Assembly (NCBI RefSeq): GCF_016802725.1
Contig: NC_052665.1
Span: forward strand, 24,476,001-24,540,000
Direction of reading: 5' to 3'
DNA from: Solenopsis invicta
Lineage: Eukaryota > Arthropoda > Insecta > Hymenoptera > Formicidae
Length of the DNA stretch: 64,000 bases
The notes below the pieces were generated by a model. It saw nothing but the letters and a program-made list of their open reading frames with translations. It was not told the DNA's origin and did no database searches. This document shows positions 1-11,052 of this stretch, piece by piece (position 1 is the first letter of the stretch; the number at the start of each line of letters is the position of its first letter). Made by a program: the position numbers and the translations under genes.

Positions 1-58
1 ATTAATATACAGTTATATAATCTTTTTTGTAAAGCAAATATTACATTATATGTTTTAG

Positions 59-150
59 TACAAAATGTAAAGGTGTCATGGGAGCAGTAATGGCAATAAA
101 ACATTTAGCAGGAAAAGCTGAAACATGTGATCAAGCTCTGAAGTTGTTCA
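59..150 (+). CDS. FANCD2: FANCD2 exon with probable monoubiquitination lysine
   Basis: The acceptor TATGTTTTAG ends at 58 and the donor is A|GTATGT at 151. The exon translates as TKCKGVMGAVMAIKHLAG followed by a helical tail ending LKLF plus one base of the next codon. The GVMGAV block corresponds to the GIIGAV block of vertebrate FANCD2. The lysine three residues before the first Gly (codon 63-65) falls where human K561, the FANCD2 monoubiquitination site, lies. That assignment is by eye. Phase 1 at the 3' end joins exactly to the exon at 11053. The next exon upstream lies outside the window. Confidence 0.82.
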
Positions 151-517
151 GTATGTTTATTTTACATTTATGATTATGATTATGATTACACACGCTTACG
201 CCAGGGACCCGGACCGAAATAAAATTTTGGTCCGATTACGGTTACGGTCCGAAATTATACCCAATTTTCACTTTTGGTTTCGATTTTGGTCTTATTAGTG
301 ATAACGGTGATCATAACCGTTTCAATTTCGATTTTTTTTGGTTACGGTTACAGTTGCAGATGTACAATTATCTACTGTAAAATTTAATGGTATAAAAATA
401 ATAATGTATAAAAATAATACAAGGATAAATATATTATAAAATATTCTTGTTTATTGTAAACAACACTTGTTTATTAGAAAAATGTTTAAAAATCATTGGA
501 GGTTCCGGGTCTTTTAA

Positions 518-1505
518 CTCTTAAACACACCGATCCCGTACAATATGTAAACACATTTTCGGGTTTAGGAGACTTTCAGTTTTGAGAAGTTATAACTTTG
601 GTTTTAGTTAACATTTTCCAACAATCTTTTTTTTTATATGAAAGTTCAGAATTTCAAAAATGTGATAATACTGCATAATCGATATTGTCGAAAAATGACT
701 TATTGTTAAATTATAAAAGAAAAACCATTAAGCAAAAATTAGAAATTGTTCAAAAATTTATTTATTTTTTTTTTAAATCATATCTTTACAATAAAAAACT
801 TAAGGACTTTTAAATATGGCATTTTAAAGCTAAAGAGTTATACTTTCAAAAAAAAAAAATTATGGTATTGTTATTTCTTTTAAAAAGTAGAATTATATAA
901 CAAGGAGTATATGAGGTGTTTTTGGGTGTCTAAAAATCCACTTTTAAAAAAAAAATTATATCTTTGTAACAAAAAACTTTTAAAAACTTTACAATACGGC
1001 ATTTTAAAGCTAAAGAGTCATATTTTCAAAAAAAATTATGTCACTGCTATTTCTATTAAAAAATGTACTTACGTAACAAGGTGAATATGAGGTATTTTTG
1101 ATTAAATTGTGTCTAAAATTGAAAATTGATGTGTTTCATAATATATTTTGGACTTTACGCAAAAATTTTTTCTTTTACGGCACTATAGTATTTTAACTTT
1201 AGACAGAGTAAGATACGCAAACGGACTTGTTTGAACGTGTTTTGTCCAGTTTTTTTGCATAAGATTACTCACAAAAAAGTTTTATTTATACACTATATGG
1301 ATCGCATTGACCTTAACAAAATTTTGCTGCCGTGCCGTTAGAATTCTATGGTTGACCAAAAAGTTGATCAACCATATCAATTGAAATACGAGATTTTAAA
1401 CTTTTTTTATGTTTTGCTCAAAACCTTCTATTTTATTTCGTTTTTACACAGCAAGTTTTTGAAACTTTATATGGGGTCTCTCAGACCCACTTATGTGTTT
1501 AAGGG
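518..1505 (-). mobile_element. piggyBac-like non-autonomous element, long form
   Basis: TTAA lies at both borders (514-517 and 1506-1509). The right end reads TGTGTTTAAGGG before TTAA and the left end is the diverged CTCTTAAACACA. The same roughly 985-bp element occurs in the opposite orientation at 46347-47328: shared internal blocks include the TTTAAAGCTAAAGAGT region, TGGTTGACCAAAAAGTTGATC and GACAGAGTAAGATACGCAAA. No transposase ORF is visible. The element is nested inside the hAT-like element. Confidence 0.7.
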
Positions 1506-1708
1506 TTAAAGTTTTGTTTTTGTTTCTATTTTATTTCAGCATTTTCAGAATAAATGAGTATAAATATTTTATGCTTATAGCGCGGGACCATAGCGTAGGA
1601 ATACTGCATACACATAGACCGAGCATGAAGCGCAAAATCTGACGATCAGGAAAAAAAAGATGAAATATACAATAGATACCGTATATCTTTTTCTCTTATT
1701 TTTATTTT

Positions 1709-1710
<2 letters not shown>

Positions 1711-1743
<33 letters not shown>
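1711..1743. repeat. (GA)n microsatellite
   Basis: About 16 uninterrupted AG dinucleotides near the right end of the hAT-like element. Confidence 0.95.
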
Positions 1744-1746
<3 letters not shown>

Positions 1747-1973
1747 CTACACAGTACGCGCTTTTTCTTTTTTTTTTTACCTGATCTTCAATATGATCTT
1801 TAACAGTATTTTAAAAAATTGGACTGAAAAAATCGGAAAAATATTTTTGGTTTGGTTACGGTTTCGGTCTATTAACCTGCATAATATTTTGGTTTTGGTT
1901 TCGGTATAAGTAAAATAACGGTTATGATTTGTTTATCGGTTTTGGTTTTGGTCCAGTCCAGGTCCCTGTTTTG

Positions 1974-2036
1974 CGCATATGCACGCACGCGTGCACATAC
2001 ATACACACATGCACATGCGTGCACGCACGCACGCAT
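1974..2036. repeat. CA/GCAC-rich microsatellite
   Basis: Imperfect alternating purine-pyrimidine tract (GCACGC, CACACA) directly beside the right end of the hAT-like element. Confidence 0.85.
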
Positions 2037-2039
2037 ACA

Positions 2040-2965
2040 AAATTTCTAAAAATTTTATTTAAAAAAGATTTGAATTTTTTTCATTTTTTTTTGCATACGA
2101 ATTTTGTGAAATTTGTTATACAGGGTTTTTTCAGATCTCTGATTACGAATGTGAAATTAGATTTTCAAAATATTTAAAATTGAAAATAATAGTTGTTTAC
2201 TGGATTAACTCAATAAGAGCGTGAATAAATTTGTTATTTAATTTTAAAAAATAACATTTGACATGGTGCATTAAAAATACAAAAAAAATAGTATCAGTTA
2301 CTTAAAATTTGATCTACAATATTTTAGATTATTGTTTACGAATATGGTCTGATTTAAAAATTTTTTTAAATTTAAAATTGCGGATTTGTCATATGTTTCA
2401 TTGAGACTGCGTAAATAAGTTTAATTACTTCAAACCGAATATTCAGCAATTTTTAAGATTATTGATGGACAAAGTTGAAGTAAAAAGCGGAAAATTAAAA
2501 GTTAAAATTAATAATTATAGGATAAAAAATTAAAAATTAGATATGATATGACGGACTTAAAGTGCGTTTTGATGATACGTAAGCAAAGAAATTTTTGAAA
2601 CTTTAAACGTTTTTCAAAAAAATATGAAATTTGTAATTTTTTTACTTAAGTTTAAAATTAATATCATATTTTATATTATATCATATTATTATGGTAGCAT
2701 ATTTTACATAAATCTAAAATTTGTTTTTTAAGCCATTATATTTAGTCAAATGTTATAAATATTTAAATTTGGACTTTAGATTTGGATTCATTAATTCAAA
2801 ATATATAATGAGAAGTTACAAAAGAAAATTGAAATAGAACATAATTTTTTTAATTGTAAAAGATGTAACATATATTACACCGTGCTTTTAAGTATTAGTA
2901 AAGTTTCTAAAAATAGAATTTTAGAAACTTTATTAAATAGTATTTTTAAGTTTAGTCTAATTGTA
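2040..2965. other. AT-rich intron DNA, no feature recognised
   Basis: Homopolymer-rich sequence with no credible ORF, inverted repeat or match to another repeat in the window. Confidence 0.6.
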
Positions 2966-2969
2966 AGTT

Positions 2970-3572
2970 TATATAGGGTGTGTTATTTTAATTTCTTTAG
3001 ATTCGGAAATTATGCAAAATACGAAAAAATGTTTTAAACAAAAGTTATAAGACGATTGGTTTGACTTTGGGTGGCGTCAGATCAAGGTCGTTTTTTTTAA
3101 TGTAACATTTTATTTTTTATAGCATATTTTTGTAACTGAAATTAATACGTTTCTAAAATGCTACAACAAAGTATTTTTTATTAAGTATTTTTTATTAAGT
3201 ATTTTTTGAGTTATAAGACTTAAAAGTTACAGTACCACCGGCATTATTAATATTTAAGGTGCATTATGTAAAGTTGCTCGGTCGAATTACATCTTTTTTG
3301 TGTTATGTATGTAAATTTGACACAAAAGTATAAATTTGACCGGAAATCTCAACGAATATGCTATTTTAAAGAATGTGCTATAAAAAAATAAGAGATTTTA
3401 TTAAGAAAAAATTAATGTGACCTGATCTCGGCGCCGTCATCCAAGGTCAATACAAGGTATCGTTTTATGTCTCCTTTTGAGCCATACAATTTTTGCTTGA
3501 AAGTTGTTTTTGTATCTTGCGTAGTTTCCGAGATATTTGCCTGTGGAAATTAAAATGTCACAACCTGTATAA
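2970..3572. mobile_element. Fold-back MITE, TATAGGGTGTG family
   Basis: The left end TATAGGGTGTGTTATTTTAA pairs with the complement of the right end, TATACAGGTTGTGACATTTT, and the similarity continues inward (TCGGAAAT, GCAAAATACGAAAA against TCGGAAAC, GCAAGATACAAAAA). A single arm of the same family appears at 26411-26500. No coding capacity. Confidence 0.6.
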
Positions 3573-3609
3573 CAAGCAAAAATTTGAGAAGTGATTCTAA
3601 CAAAAAAAC

Positions 3610-4155
3610 CTCTTGAGGTGTCACACCCCGATTTTAACGAAACTTTATACTATTTACACACATTTAGGTAATTAGACGATTTTAGAAACTATCAGTTGTG
3701 TCACATATTTGGTTTCAAGAGGTAAAATCATCCCTTATGTGTATAGCGATTTTCAGCTTTTTCCGTTATATCTCGGAAACTATTCGAGATATCAAAAAAT
3801 ATTCTATACAAAAGATTTATAGTAAAATTACTTTTATTTGTTCACGTTAATAACATTTTAAAAAAATAATTATTAAAAAAAAATTTTTTTTTAATAATTG
3901 AATTATTTTAAAAAATATTATTGACGTAAATAAATAGAGATAATTTTATTGTGAAACTTTTATATAAAACATTTTTTTATATTTTGAATGATTTTCGAAA
4001 TATAGAGGGAAAAGCTAAAAATTGCTTTACACATGAAGACTGATTTCACCCCTTAAAACCGTATATTGGTTGCAACAGATATTTTCTAAAATCATCTAAT
4101 TATGTTATCTAAAGGTATATAAAGTTTCATTAAAATCGGGTTGTGGCACTTTGTA
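3610..4155. mobile_element. Fold-back MITE, about 545 bp
   Basis: Two arms of roughly 260 bp are inverted copies. CACACCCCGATTTTAACGAA on the left mirrors TTCATTAAAATCGGGTTGTG on the right, and AGAGGTAAAATCATCCC mirrors the region near 4040. The axis falls near 3885 in an A/T-only stretch. Confidence 0.65.
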
Positions 4156-4651
4156 TCTTGGCAATAAAACTTAGAACTTTTTAAAAAAGTATTAATTATT
4201 AACAAAATGATAAAGTGCTATCATTTCTACACCACCTTTTATGAAGTAGATTAGCTTGGCGTGTTTTTTTAATAGTTGTTTCTCCTGTAGGTCTAATCCA
4301 TTCTTTATACCATTCTCTATTTTTTAATGCACGAATTTTAAATGCCGTCTTCACTCTCTTGAAAGATATATTATTATTATTACATATAAATTTATCCAAT
4401 TTTTATATGACAAAATATCTTTTATGTTATAATGCTACAAAATAATAAAATTTTTTTATTTTAAATCTGCACGAATTTTAATATTTTCATGATATCAAGA
4501 TAAATTACCGTGCAATATATATCCTACGTATAAGCACATTTTTTATTATAAACAGTAATGAATTTATTATATTGATTATTTTATAATTAATTGTAAATCT
4601 TGCTATTAATACTAACGTTATGATTATATGACAAAATGTTTGCAATTATGA

Positions 4652-5536
4652 TGTGGGATGCGCACGGGAAGCGGATAGGCAGGAGATAGACTGTGAGAAT
4701 TATGTAAAGAACAAATCTTTTAATCACTTAGAAAGTACACATAAAGGTGTGTGTGTTCGTGTTGTGTATATCTTAGCAGTGCCTGACGGCACTGGTGTGT
4801 GGGTGAGTTTATCGGCGCTTAATAGCGTCTAAGGCAGCTTCGGTTGAGAGTTAGAAGAGTCGCTTCTTCTTGGTCGCCTTGCGTCTTTTTGCTCTTGGAC
4901 GTCCCGGAGTTGGCAGGCAAGAAGTTGGCGTTGGAGGATTACTGTCCGACTCTTTGGACTCGTCTTTGAGTGCATTTGCTTTGTTGCTGGCCTGGATGAT
5001 GACGGTGACTTGTCGTCTGTCCGTAGGCAATGTTGTTTGGATTGAGGCAGTTCTTCGAGGAGTGCGTGGATCCACAGACCACCAAGACTCCGACGTTGTT
5101 GGAAGCGTGAGTGGGATGAGCCTCCAAGGCAGCGAGGCCGTGTCGAGTTCCAGCTTGGCCTCGCTAGATCGTTGGGATGACAGTCGCGATTGAGCAGGGA
5201 GGCCTCTCGATGACTTCAGGCATTTCTGCGGCAGAATCAGAAGATACTGCCTGGGCCGCCGACTCCGCAGTGAAGCCGATTAATAAAGAGTACAGAGCAC
5301 TCGGAGAAAAAGGGTTACAACACTGCCTTTGTGCCGTGCAGAGGCCCGTACGGGACTCACTCTACGAGAACGTGAAGGCTCGCTTCCGATCGCCTTTATA
5401 TCCCCTTGCCGGATGAATTTTAACCACGAGAAAGCGTTGCCGCCCCGCGGTAGCGCGCATTGGCGCTTGGCGAGCGCGCGCCCGCGAGCGACCACAGTGC
5501 CGGCGCTTGATGGTGTCTAGTGAAACGGCCGCCACA
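4652..5536. mobile_element. Probable solo LTR inserted in a fold-back arm
   Basis: This GC-richer block begins TGTGGGATGC and ends GGCCGCCACA, giving TGTGG/CCACA termini of the LTR type. It is flanked by a 4-bp direct duplication ATGA (4648-4651 and 5537-5540). No reverse transcriptase or second LTR is found, so it would be a solo LTR. The largest ORFs inside (4851-5075 minus, 4870-5193 plus) have no recognisable domain. The string AACGGCCGCCACA at its right end recurs at 5664-5676, which is unexplained. Confidence 0.5.
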
Positions 5537-5614
5537 ATGATATTCTTCAAAAAAATGCTGTATATAAAAATATTTCTGCAATCTTTAACGTATATACTGT
5601 TATTTTTTTTGTGA

Positions 5615-5881
5615 TTTCATAATCTTTTTAAATATGGCTGGTTTAAAAGTGGATACATCGAGGAACGGCCGCCACATTTTGAAAATCCAGTAGATTTTTG
5701 TTTCTCTGGAAAAGATATTCAAGACATACCACACTGCTCTATATCTGGTGCACTTGCTATAATACAATGTTTCTGGTGCAAGAAATATTTTTGTATGCAG
5801 CATTTTTTGAAAAATATTACAATTGCAAACATTTTGTCAAATAATCTCTACGTTAGTATTAATAGCAAGATTTACAATTAG
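5615..5881 (+). pseudogene. Transposase C-terminus-like remnant with CxxC/CxxH motif
   Basis: An 89-codon stop-free stretch with no usable start ends at a TAG near 5880. It reads through KSGYIEERPPHFENPVDFCF, then HCSISGALAIIQCFWCKKYF and CMQHFL. The spacing CxxC-x4-CxxH suggests a zinc-binding C-terminal domain such as those ending many DNA-transposase proteins. It lies in the core of the 4449-6023 fold-back, so it is probably a relic of that element's own gene. The family was not identified; this is an inference from motif shape. Confidence 0.35.
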
Positions 5882-6034
5882 TTATAAAATAATCAATATA
5901 ATAAATTCATTGCTGTTTATAATAAAAAATGTGCTTATACATTATAAGAAGTATATGGTACGGTAATTCATCTTGATATCATGGAAATATCAAAATTTGT
6001 GCAGATTTAAAATAAAAATATTATACATACATAT

Positions 6035-6075
6035 TTATATATATATATATATATACACGCACGCACGCGCGCGCG

Positions 6076-6134
<59 letters not shown>

Positions 6135-6140
6135 GCATAC
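6035..6140. repeat. (TA)n-(CGCA)n-(CA)n-(GC)n compound microsatellite
   Basis: Runs of TATATA, ACGCACGC, about 26 CA units and GCGCGC follow each other. The small ORFs predicted across it on both strands are low-complexity artefacts. Confidence 0.95.
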
Positions 6141-6255
6141 ACACATACAGGGTGTTCATTAATAATTGTGCCCACGTTTTACCGTAGGAGTTGACTTGCA
6201 CTTGTAGTTACCGACTTGCACTTGTAGTTCATTAAACGCTCCATAGATATCAGAT

Positions 6256-6785
6256 GCTCGGTTACAGGACAGTCCCTAGAAGTACAGAGTCTGGACATCT
6301 TCCCCTAAAATGTCGGTGATGAATATGTCAGTGTATGTACGTGAGCTTTATGTTTATCATTGTGTGCACTTGAACGTGTTTGCTGTTATAGCATTAGTTA
6401 AAGAGGATTAAAGAGGGATCCGTATTGGTGCTGCTAGAGAACCTCTAGAAGAGAGAATCGCCAAGGGGGGTCACGTGACCGATTCTGTGATTGGCTGGCG
6501 GAAATGTGCAAATTTTGCATTGCGACGTCAATGCGTTCACTGACTTCATCGCGAGGAACGATCGGTGGTTCCGCGTGATGCGTGCCGGCCAATGCATTGA
6601 CGTCGCAATGCAAAATTTGCACATTTCCGCCAGCCAATCACAGAGTTGGTCACGTGACCCCAGTTGGCGATTCTCTCTCCTAGAGATTCTCTAGGTGCTG
6701 CCATTCTAGGTGCAGTCCAATCACGTGGAATTTTGAGATGTCCAGACTTTCTACTTCTAGACTCTATACAGAACCGAGTTACACG
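6256..6785. mobile_element. Fold-back MITE with GC-rich palindromic core
   Basis: The outer arms 6256-6300 and 6737-6785 are inverted copies (AGTCTGGACATCT / AGATGTCCAGACT). The inner arms, about 6434-6545 and 6590-6697, are nearly perfect inverted copies, so both strands read the same short frame MAGGNVQILHCDVNA. Each inner arm contains TCACGTGAC and an ATTGG/CCAAT box. Confidence 0.75.
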
Positions 6786-6863
6786 TACAGACCTCTGGTG
6801 AAAATTTTTCTCAGATTTTTTTTGTATTATTTTTTGGAACATTTGTATAATTTTTTATGAAAC

Positions 6864-7713
6864 AAAATCTAAAAAGTGAAAGAAGTATTTTTTAAAAATT
6901 GTGAAATGAGAAATTTCAGAATATTTCAGAATTCAAATATATGGAAAGTTCTAAGAGAAGATGTAGACTTTTTAAGTACTTCTAATTGTAAATATTTCCA
7001 AAAAATGTTCTAACTCCTATAAAAATTGTATGAGAAAAACTTTAATCAAAGAGATTTCAAGAAAAATATGATTAAAAATAAAAAATTTCTCATAATTATG
7101 AAAACGTTCTGAGAAGTTATAAATTTATTTTTTGTTGGAAAAAATGTAAGAAAACATTAGACAATCTGAAGAATTTTACATGCGAGCATTCTGAGAAATT
7201 ATGAAATTTCTTATTTTATATTTCTTAGAAAAAGTGTATTTTATCAAGACATAAAATATAATGTCTCAATCAGAACGATCCTATTATAAATTAAGAAAAA
7301 TTTTTCAGATTATCTAATATTTTTTTACACTTTTTTTAAGAAATATGAAAAAAGAAATTTCATAATTTCTTAGAATGCTCGCATGTGAAATTATGTGAAA
7401 TTCTTCAGATTGTCTAATGTTTTCTTACATTTTTTTCAACGAGAAATAAAAAATTTATAATTTTTTAGAACGATTTTATAATTATGAGAAATTTTTTATA
7501 TTTCATCATATTTTTCTTGAAATCTTTTTGATTAAAGTTTTTCTCATAAAATTATTATATGAGTTGGAACATTTTTTGGAAATATTTACAATTAGAAGTA
7601 CTTGAAAAGTCTACATCTTCTCTTAGAACTTTTCATACATTTAAATTCTGAAATATTCTGAGATTTCTCATTTCACAATTTAAAAAAAATACTTTTTTAA
7701 CTTTTTAGATTTT
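6864..7713. repeat. 850-bp near-perfect palindrome
   Basis: The left arm from AAAATCTAAAAAGTGAAAGA is mirrored by the right arm ending CTTTTTAGATTTT. Mirrored landmarks include AGAGAAGATGTAGACTTTTT / AAAAGTCTACATCTTCTCTT and ACATGCGAGCATTCTGAGAA / TTCTTAGAATGCTCGCATGT. The axis lies near 7288. No coding frame; probably a fold-back transposon. Confidence 0.85.
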
Positions 7714-7721
7714 ACCTTATA

Positions 7722-7727
7722 TATACA

Positions 7728-7763
<36 letters not shown>

Positions 7764-7800
7764 CACATATACACACACACACATACACACACACGCGCGG
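7722..7800. repeat. (GCAC)n/(CA)n microsatellite
   Basis: About nine CGCA units followed by CA dinucleotides and a CGCGCG end. Confidence 0.95.
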
Positions 7801-8036
7801 TGTAACAAAACGATTGCACCTAAAGTATACCGTGAGATAGAGATATGAATCCAAATCGAAAAGTCCTGAGTCATTTTTTGATCTGAGCCTTCTGTTAAAT
7901 GTTATACTATGTTAAAGTTAGCGAATCAACGCTCGTATATACAAGAAAAGCAGGGACGGACAATAGATGGGCGCGCGGGCGGAGCGCAGCTGACAAATTA
8001 CGCGGCGGGAGAACAACGATGAGCACCGTAACGGCT

Positions 8037-8064
8037 GCGCGCACACACACACACACGCACACAT
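8037..8064. repeat. Short (CA)n microsatellite
   Basis: GCGCACACACACACACACGC tract at the edge of a small GC-rich patch (7940-8040). Confidence 0.85.
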
Positions 8065-8099
8065 TTTATATATATCACATATAAAGTACCTAAATCTTT

Positions 8100-10235
8100 A
8101 GCTTTAAAGTTATTTCTCCAAAATAATTAGCTATTTAGTAAGGAATGTGGTATGATTGAAAAACAATTCAAATTATGAAAAAAAAGTTTCAATGAATTAT
8201 TAAAGGAGTAAAAGAGGGAGAACCAAACAATGGATCATTTTTTGGAAAGTTGTTCTTAATAATAACTTTGCTTCAGATATTTATGAAGATAGTATTGATT
8301 CTTAGCTTAGTGGAAATGCATTTGTTGAAAAAGAGTTTTCAATAAGGAAGAAGATGAAATAGATTAAATCAAAGCAATTGATCAATTGTTACATAAAAAC
8401 GAATGTATAATGCAGTTTAAATTGCAAGTAGTTTAGATAGAGTTGAAATTATTAAAAAAAAAATGATAATTATTGCTCGGAATTCTTATCAAGATTTTTC
8501 AAAGCATTAAAAGAGCAAAAGAGGCTTAATAGAGATAAAGAAAAATAGCAATTCTAGAAAAAAGATATTTTATTAAATGAAATATAAGAATTAAAAATAA
8601 AGAGTTGCAAATTATGATTGACAGATTTCATGAGATTTCAGAAATAACAGAAAAGGTGAACTCACTTCTTTTAAAAGTGTATTGAAATTGAGTAGATGAA
8701 TGCTCCTTTCAAAAATGCAATAATGTTTTTGTCTTATAAGTACTTAAAATATGCGTAAAAAATATAAACAATTTTATTTTATGTTATTATTTTTAATATA
8801 TATTAAAAAAATTTTGTTTGTAGTTAATAACTTTTAATATTTTTTCTTTTTTTTTGTTTTTGTTAAGTACTTCTTTTTAGCTTCCGTTAGGAAATTGCTC
8901 CGAAAAGTATGCTGGAATACAAAGAAAAAATGTTGTTCTGTTTCGCTAACACAATCAATTACTAAAATTTATTATCTAATAACGGAGATGATACGAGTTT
9001 ATAATACACAATCTTAACTTAATATTTAAGTATTTGTAATTGAAAAATCTTTAGCTTTAATCACAATCTTGTCATTCTTGATTTTTGTCGTTTTAGAATT
9101 CTTAAAATTTTTTTCACTTTTTGCCGAATATCCGGTATGTATACTGTAACTAAAAAAAAAAATTGAAATAAGAAATTTATAATAAAATGTGTTCTTTAAT
9201 GTAATGTTTCTTTATGAATTAATATAACAGTAAATATTCCGTACTGAAATTTATTAAAGATGTTTTAAAAATATTTGAACTGAAAGAATAAAACATTTCA
9301 AAAAGGTTTCAAAATATGTTTGCAATGTTTTAGAGATGTCTCTGGAACTGCAAAATGTTTGTGACTCTAGCACTTAAAATCTTGTAAAAATATTGCTGAA
9401 AGGTTACTGAAAAAGTGAAGTCGTTCTGAAGTATTATCAAACAGTTACTGAAGTTTTTCTGTTTATAATTTTCTAAATATAATGACTTTAAACTACAAAT
9501 TACATTATACTATAAATTTAATTATAACTTTGACGGAGTCAAACAAACTTCTTTCTACAATCTTATGAGCCGTCACATTCAAATACGCCTTCCATTTATG
9601 TCGAAAAATTTATTTAGGAAATCAATTGTTCTCATAAAATGCTTCCTCAAATAATGGAGTAAAATGTCTTTGTCACCATCGAACTTAATAGAATTGTTTA
9701 CATAAGTGAAATTGATAGAGCTTTAATAGTAATTAAATAGTGATTAAGGCGTTTTGACCATGGTCACAAAGCTTTTATGTGTTACTTGCGACACTTGTTT
9801 TATTGTTAATTAGATATGATTATTTTATTTTTATAAATATAATTTTAATTTGTTGAACATATATTAACTTAGATGCTGAAGAAGGACAAGTAAGTTTGAA
9901 ATGTCAATCATTTTACGTTGCAAGTTGATAGTTAATTATATTCAGAATTATTACACCTAATTTAATGGCTTATTATTGACTTATATTACATATTAATTTA
10001 TATTTGTATTACATATTACATTGATTTACACTGATTCACAGTTACGATCACGTTTTGATATAAAATATAATGTATTTTTTTTACGTTTTAATTTATTATT
10101 TGTTATTTAATTAAAATAATAAATGTAAATGTAATTTCTGAAATATTTAATGAAAAGTATGGATAATACATATAAAACAATATTTTATACAATACAAATT
10201 CTAATAAGACTGGGAATTGTAATAACAAATTGAAA
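8100..10235. other. AT-rich intron DNA, no gene recognised
   Basis: No splice-supported FANCD2 block, no inverted repeat and no ORF above 60 codons were seen. The part at 8190-8700 is purine-rich with many in-frame stops and could be a decayed coding relic, but no motif supports this. Confidence 0.5.
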
Positions 10236-10240
10236 TAATA

Positions 10241-10628
10241 AATATGGCATTACCGGTCGAAAACAGTTCTTAGTGTTGAATAATTTTTTCCAGATGAATT
10301 TATAAACATTTACAAAATTCCTCTAAACTGCATGCTGCAATTTTGCCGGATTTATAACACAGTTTAAAGAAGAATCCGAATGTAATATTACGAAATTAAA
10401 TTGCTTTTTTGAGATAGAGAGAGATAGTAAAGATTTGTACAAGCATCAAATGAATAATTAAATTGATTAGCAATTTTATTTTGTGATATTACATTCATAT
10501 CCTTCTTTAAAGCTTATAAGTCTGGCAAAATTTCGGCGCGCAATTTAGAGGAATCTTGTAAATGTTTAAATTCACCTAGAAAAAATTATTGAGCACTAAG
10601 AACTGCTTTTGACCGGTAATGTCGTATT
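10241..10628. mobile_element. Fold-back MITE, about 390 bp
   Basis: The end CATTACCGGTCGAAAACAGT is mirrored at the other end as ACTGCTTTTGACCGGTAATG. The arms continue inward for about 170 bp (GAAGAATCCGAATGTAATAT against ATATTACATTCATATCCTTC). Confidence 0.85.
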
Positions 10629-11052
10629 CATTATTTTAATAATATTTTTTGCATTTGTTTTTGTATTCCTATTATATAAATTTAATACACGTCACGTGTG
10701 GGCTTAAAAAATTTTTGCTTGTCCAGTCGGCAGAAACAACAAACCAAATTTTCTACTTGGGTATTAACAAGCAGACAATTTGTCTAATTTAAAAATTAAA
10801 AAAATTTACTGCATATAGATTTTAGAAACATTTCTATTGCAATATTTTATATCACAAGATTTCAAAAATATTTTTGTTGCAATATGACATTTTGCAGAAT
10901 TTTTTCAAAAGTGTTGCTCATTAAATGTGAAAAGGTGAAACCTTTTTGAAAACTCTGCAATCGGTACTCTATGGGATAATAAAGAGAAATTTATAAATTT
11001 TTAATACAAATTATCTTTTACTTATGGTATAAAATATTTTTTACTTATACAG

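Larger units (their letters stand above)
202..1968. mobile_element. hAT-like non-autonomous DNA element
   Basis: The ends are inverted repeats: CAGGGACCCGGACCG at the left and the complement of CAGGGACCTGGACTG at the right. Subterminal DNA is rich in short GGTTACGGT and GGTTTCGGT motifs in both halves, as in hAT MITEs. The flanking 8-mers GCTTACGC and TTTTGCGC share 5 of 8 bases, so the target-site duplication is weak or decayed. No transposase ORF is present. A piggyBac-like element (518-1505) is nested inside. The superfamily call rests only on the CAGGG terminus and the 8-bp spacing. Confidence 0.55.
4449..6023. mobile_element. Fold-back DNA element with interrupted left arm
   Basis: The left arm 4449-4650 is an inverted copy of 5812-6023; for example TTTTAAATCTGCACGAATTT mirrors GTGCAGATTTAAAA, and GTATAAGCACATTTTTTATT is mirrored near 5920. 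The match resumes at 5541-5580 against 5775-5812, showing that a GC-rich insertion (4652-5536) splits the left arm. The unique core, 5580-5770, carries an open frame with a zinc-ligand-like motif (see 5615-5881). Confidence 0.7.

Noticed and set aside
5973..6201. ORFs of 64-73 codons on both strands
   Set aside because: They consist of Ala/Arg/His/Thr or Cys/Val runs from a (CA)n/(CG)n microsatellite.
8190..8700. Purine-rich stretch resembling a coding remnant
   Set aside because: Stops in every frame and no recognisable motif; left as unassigned intron DNA.
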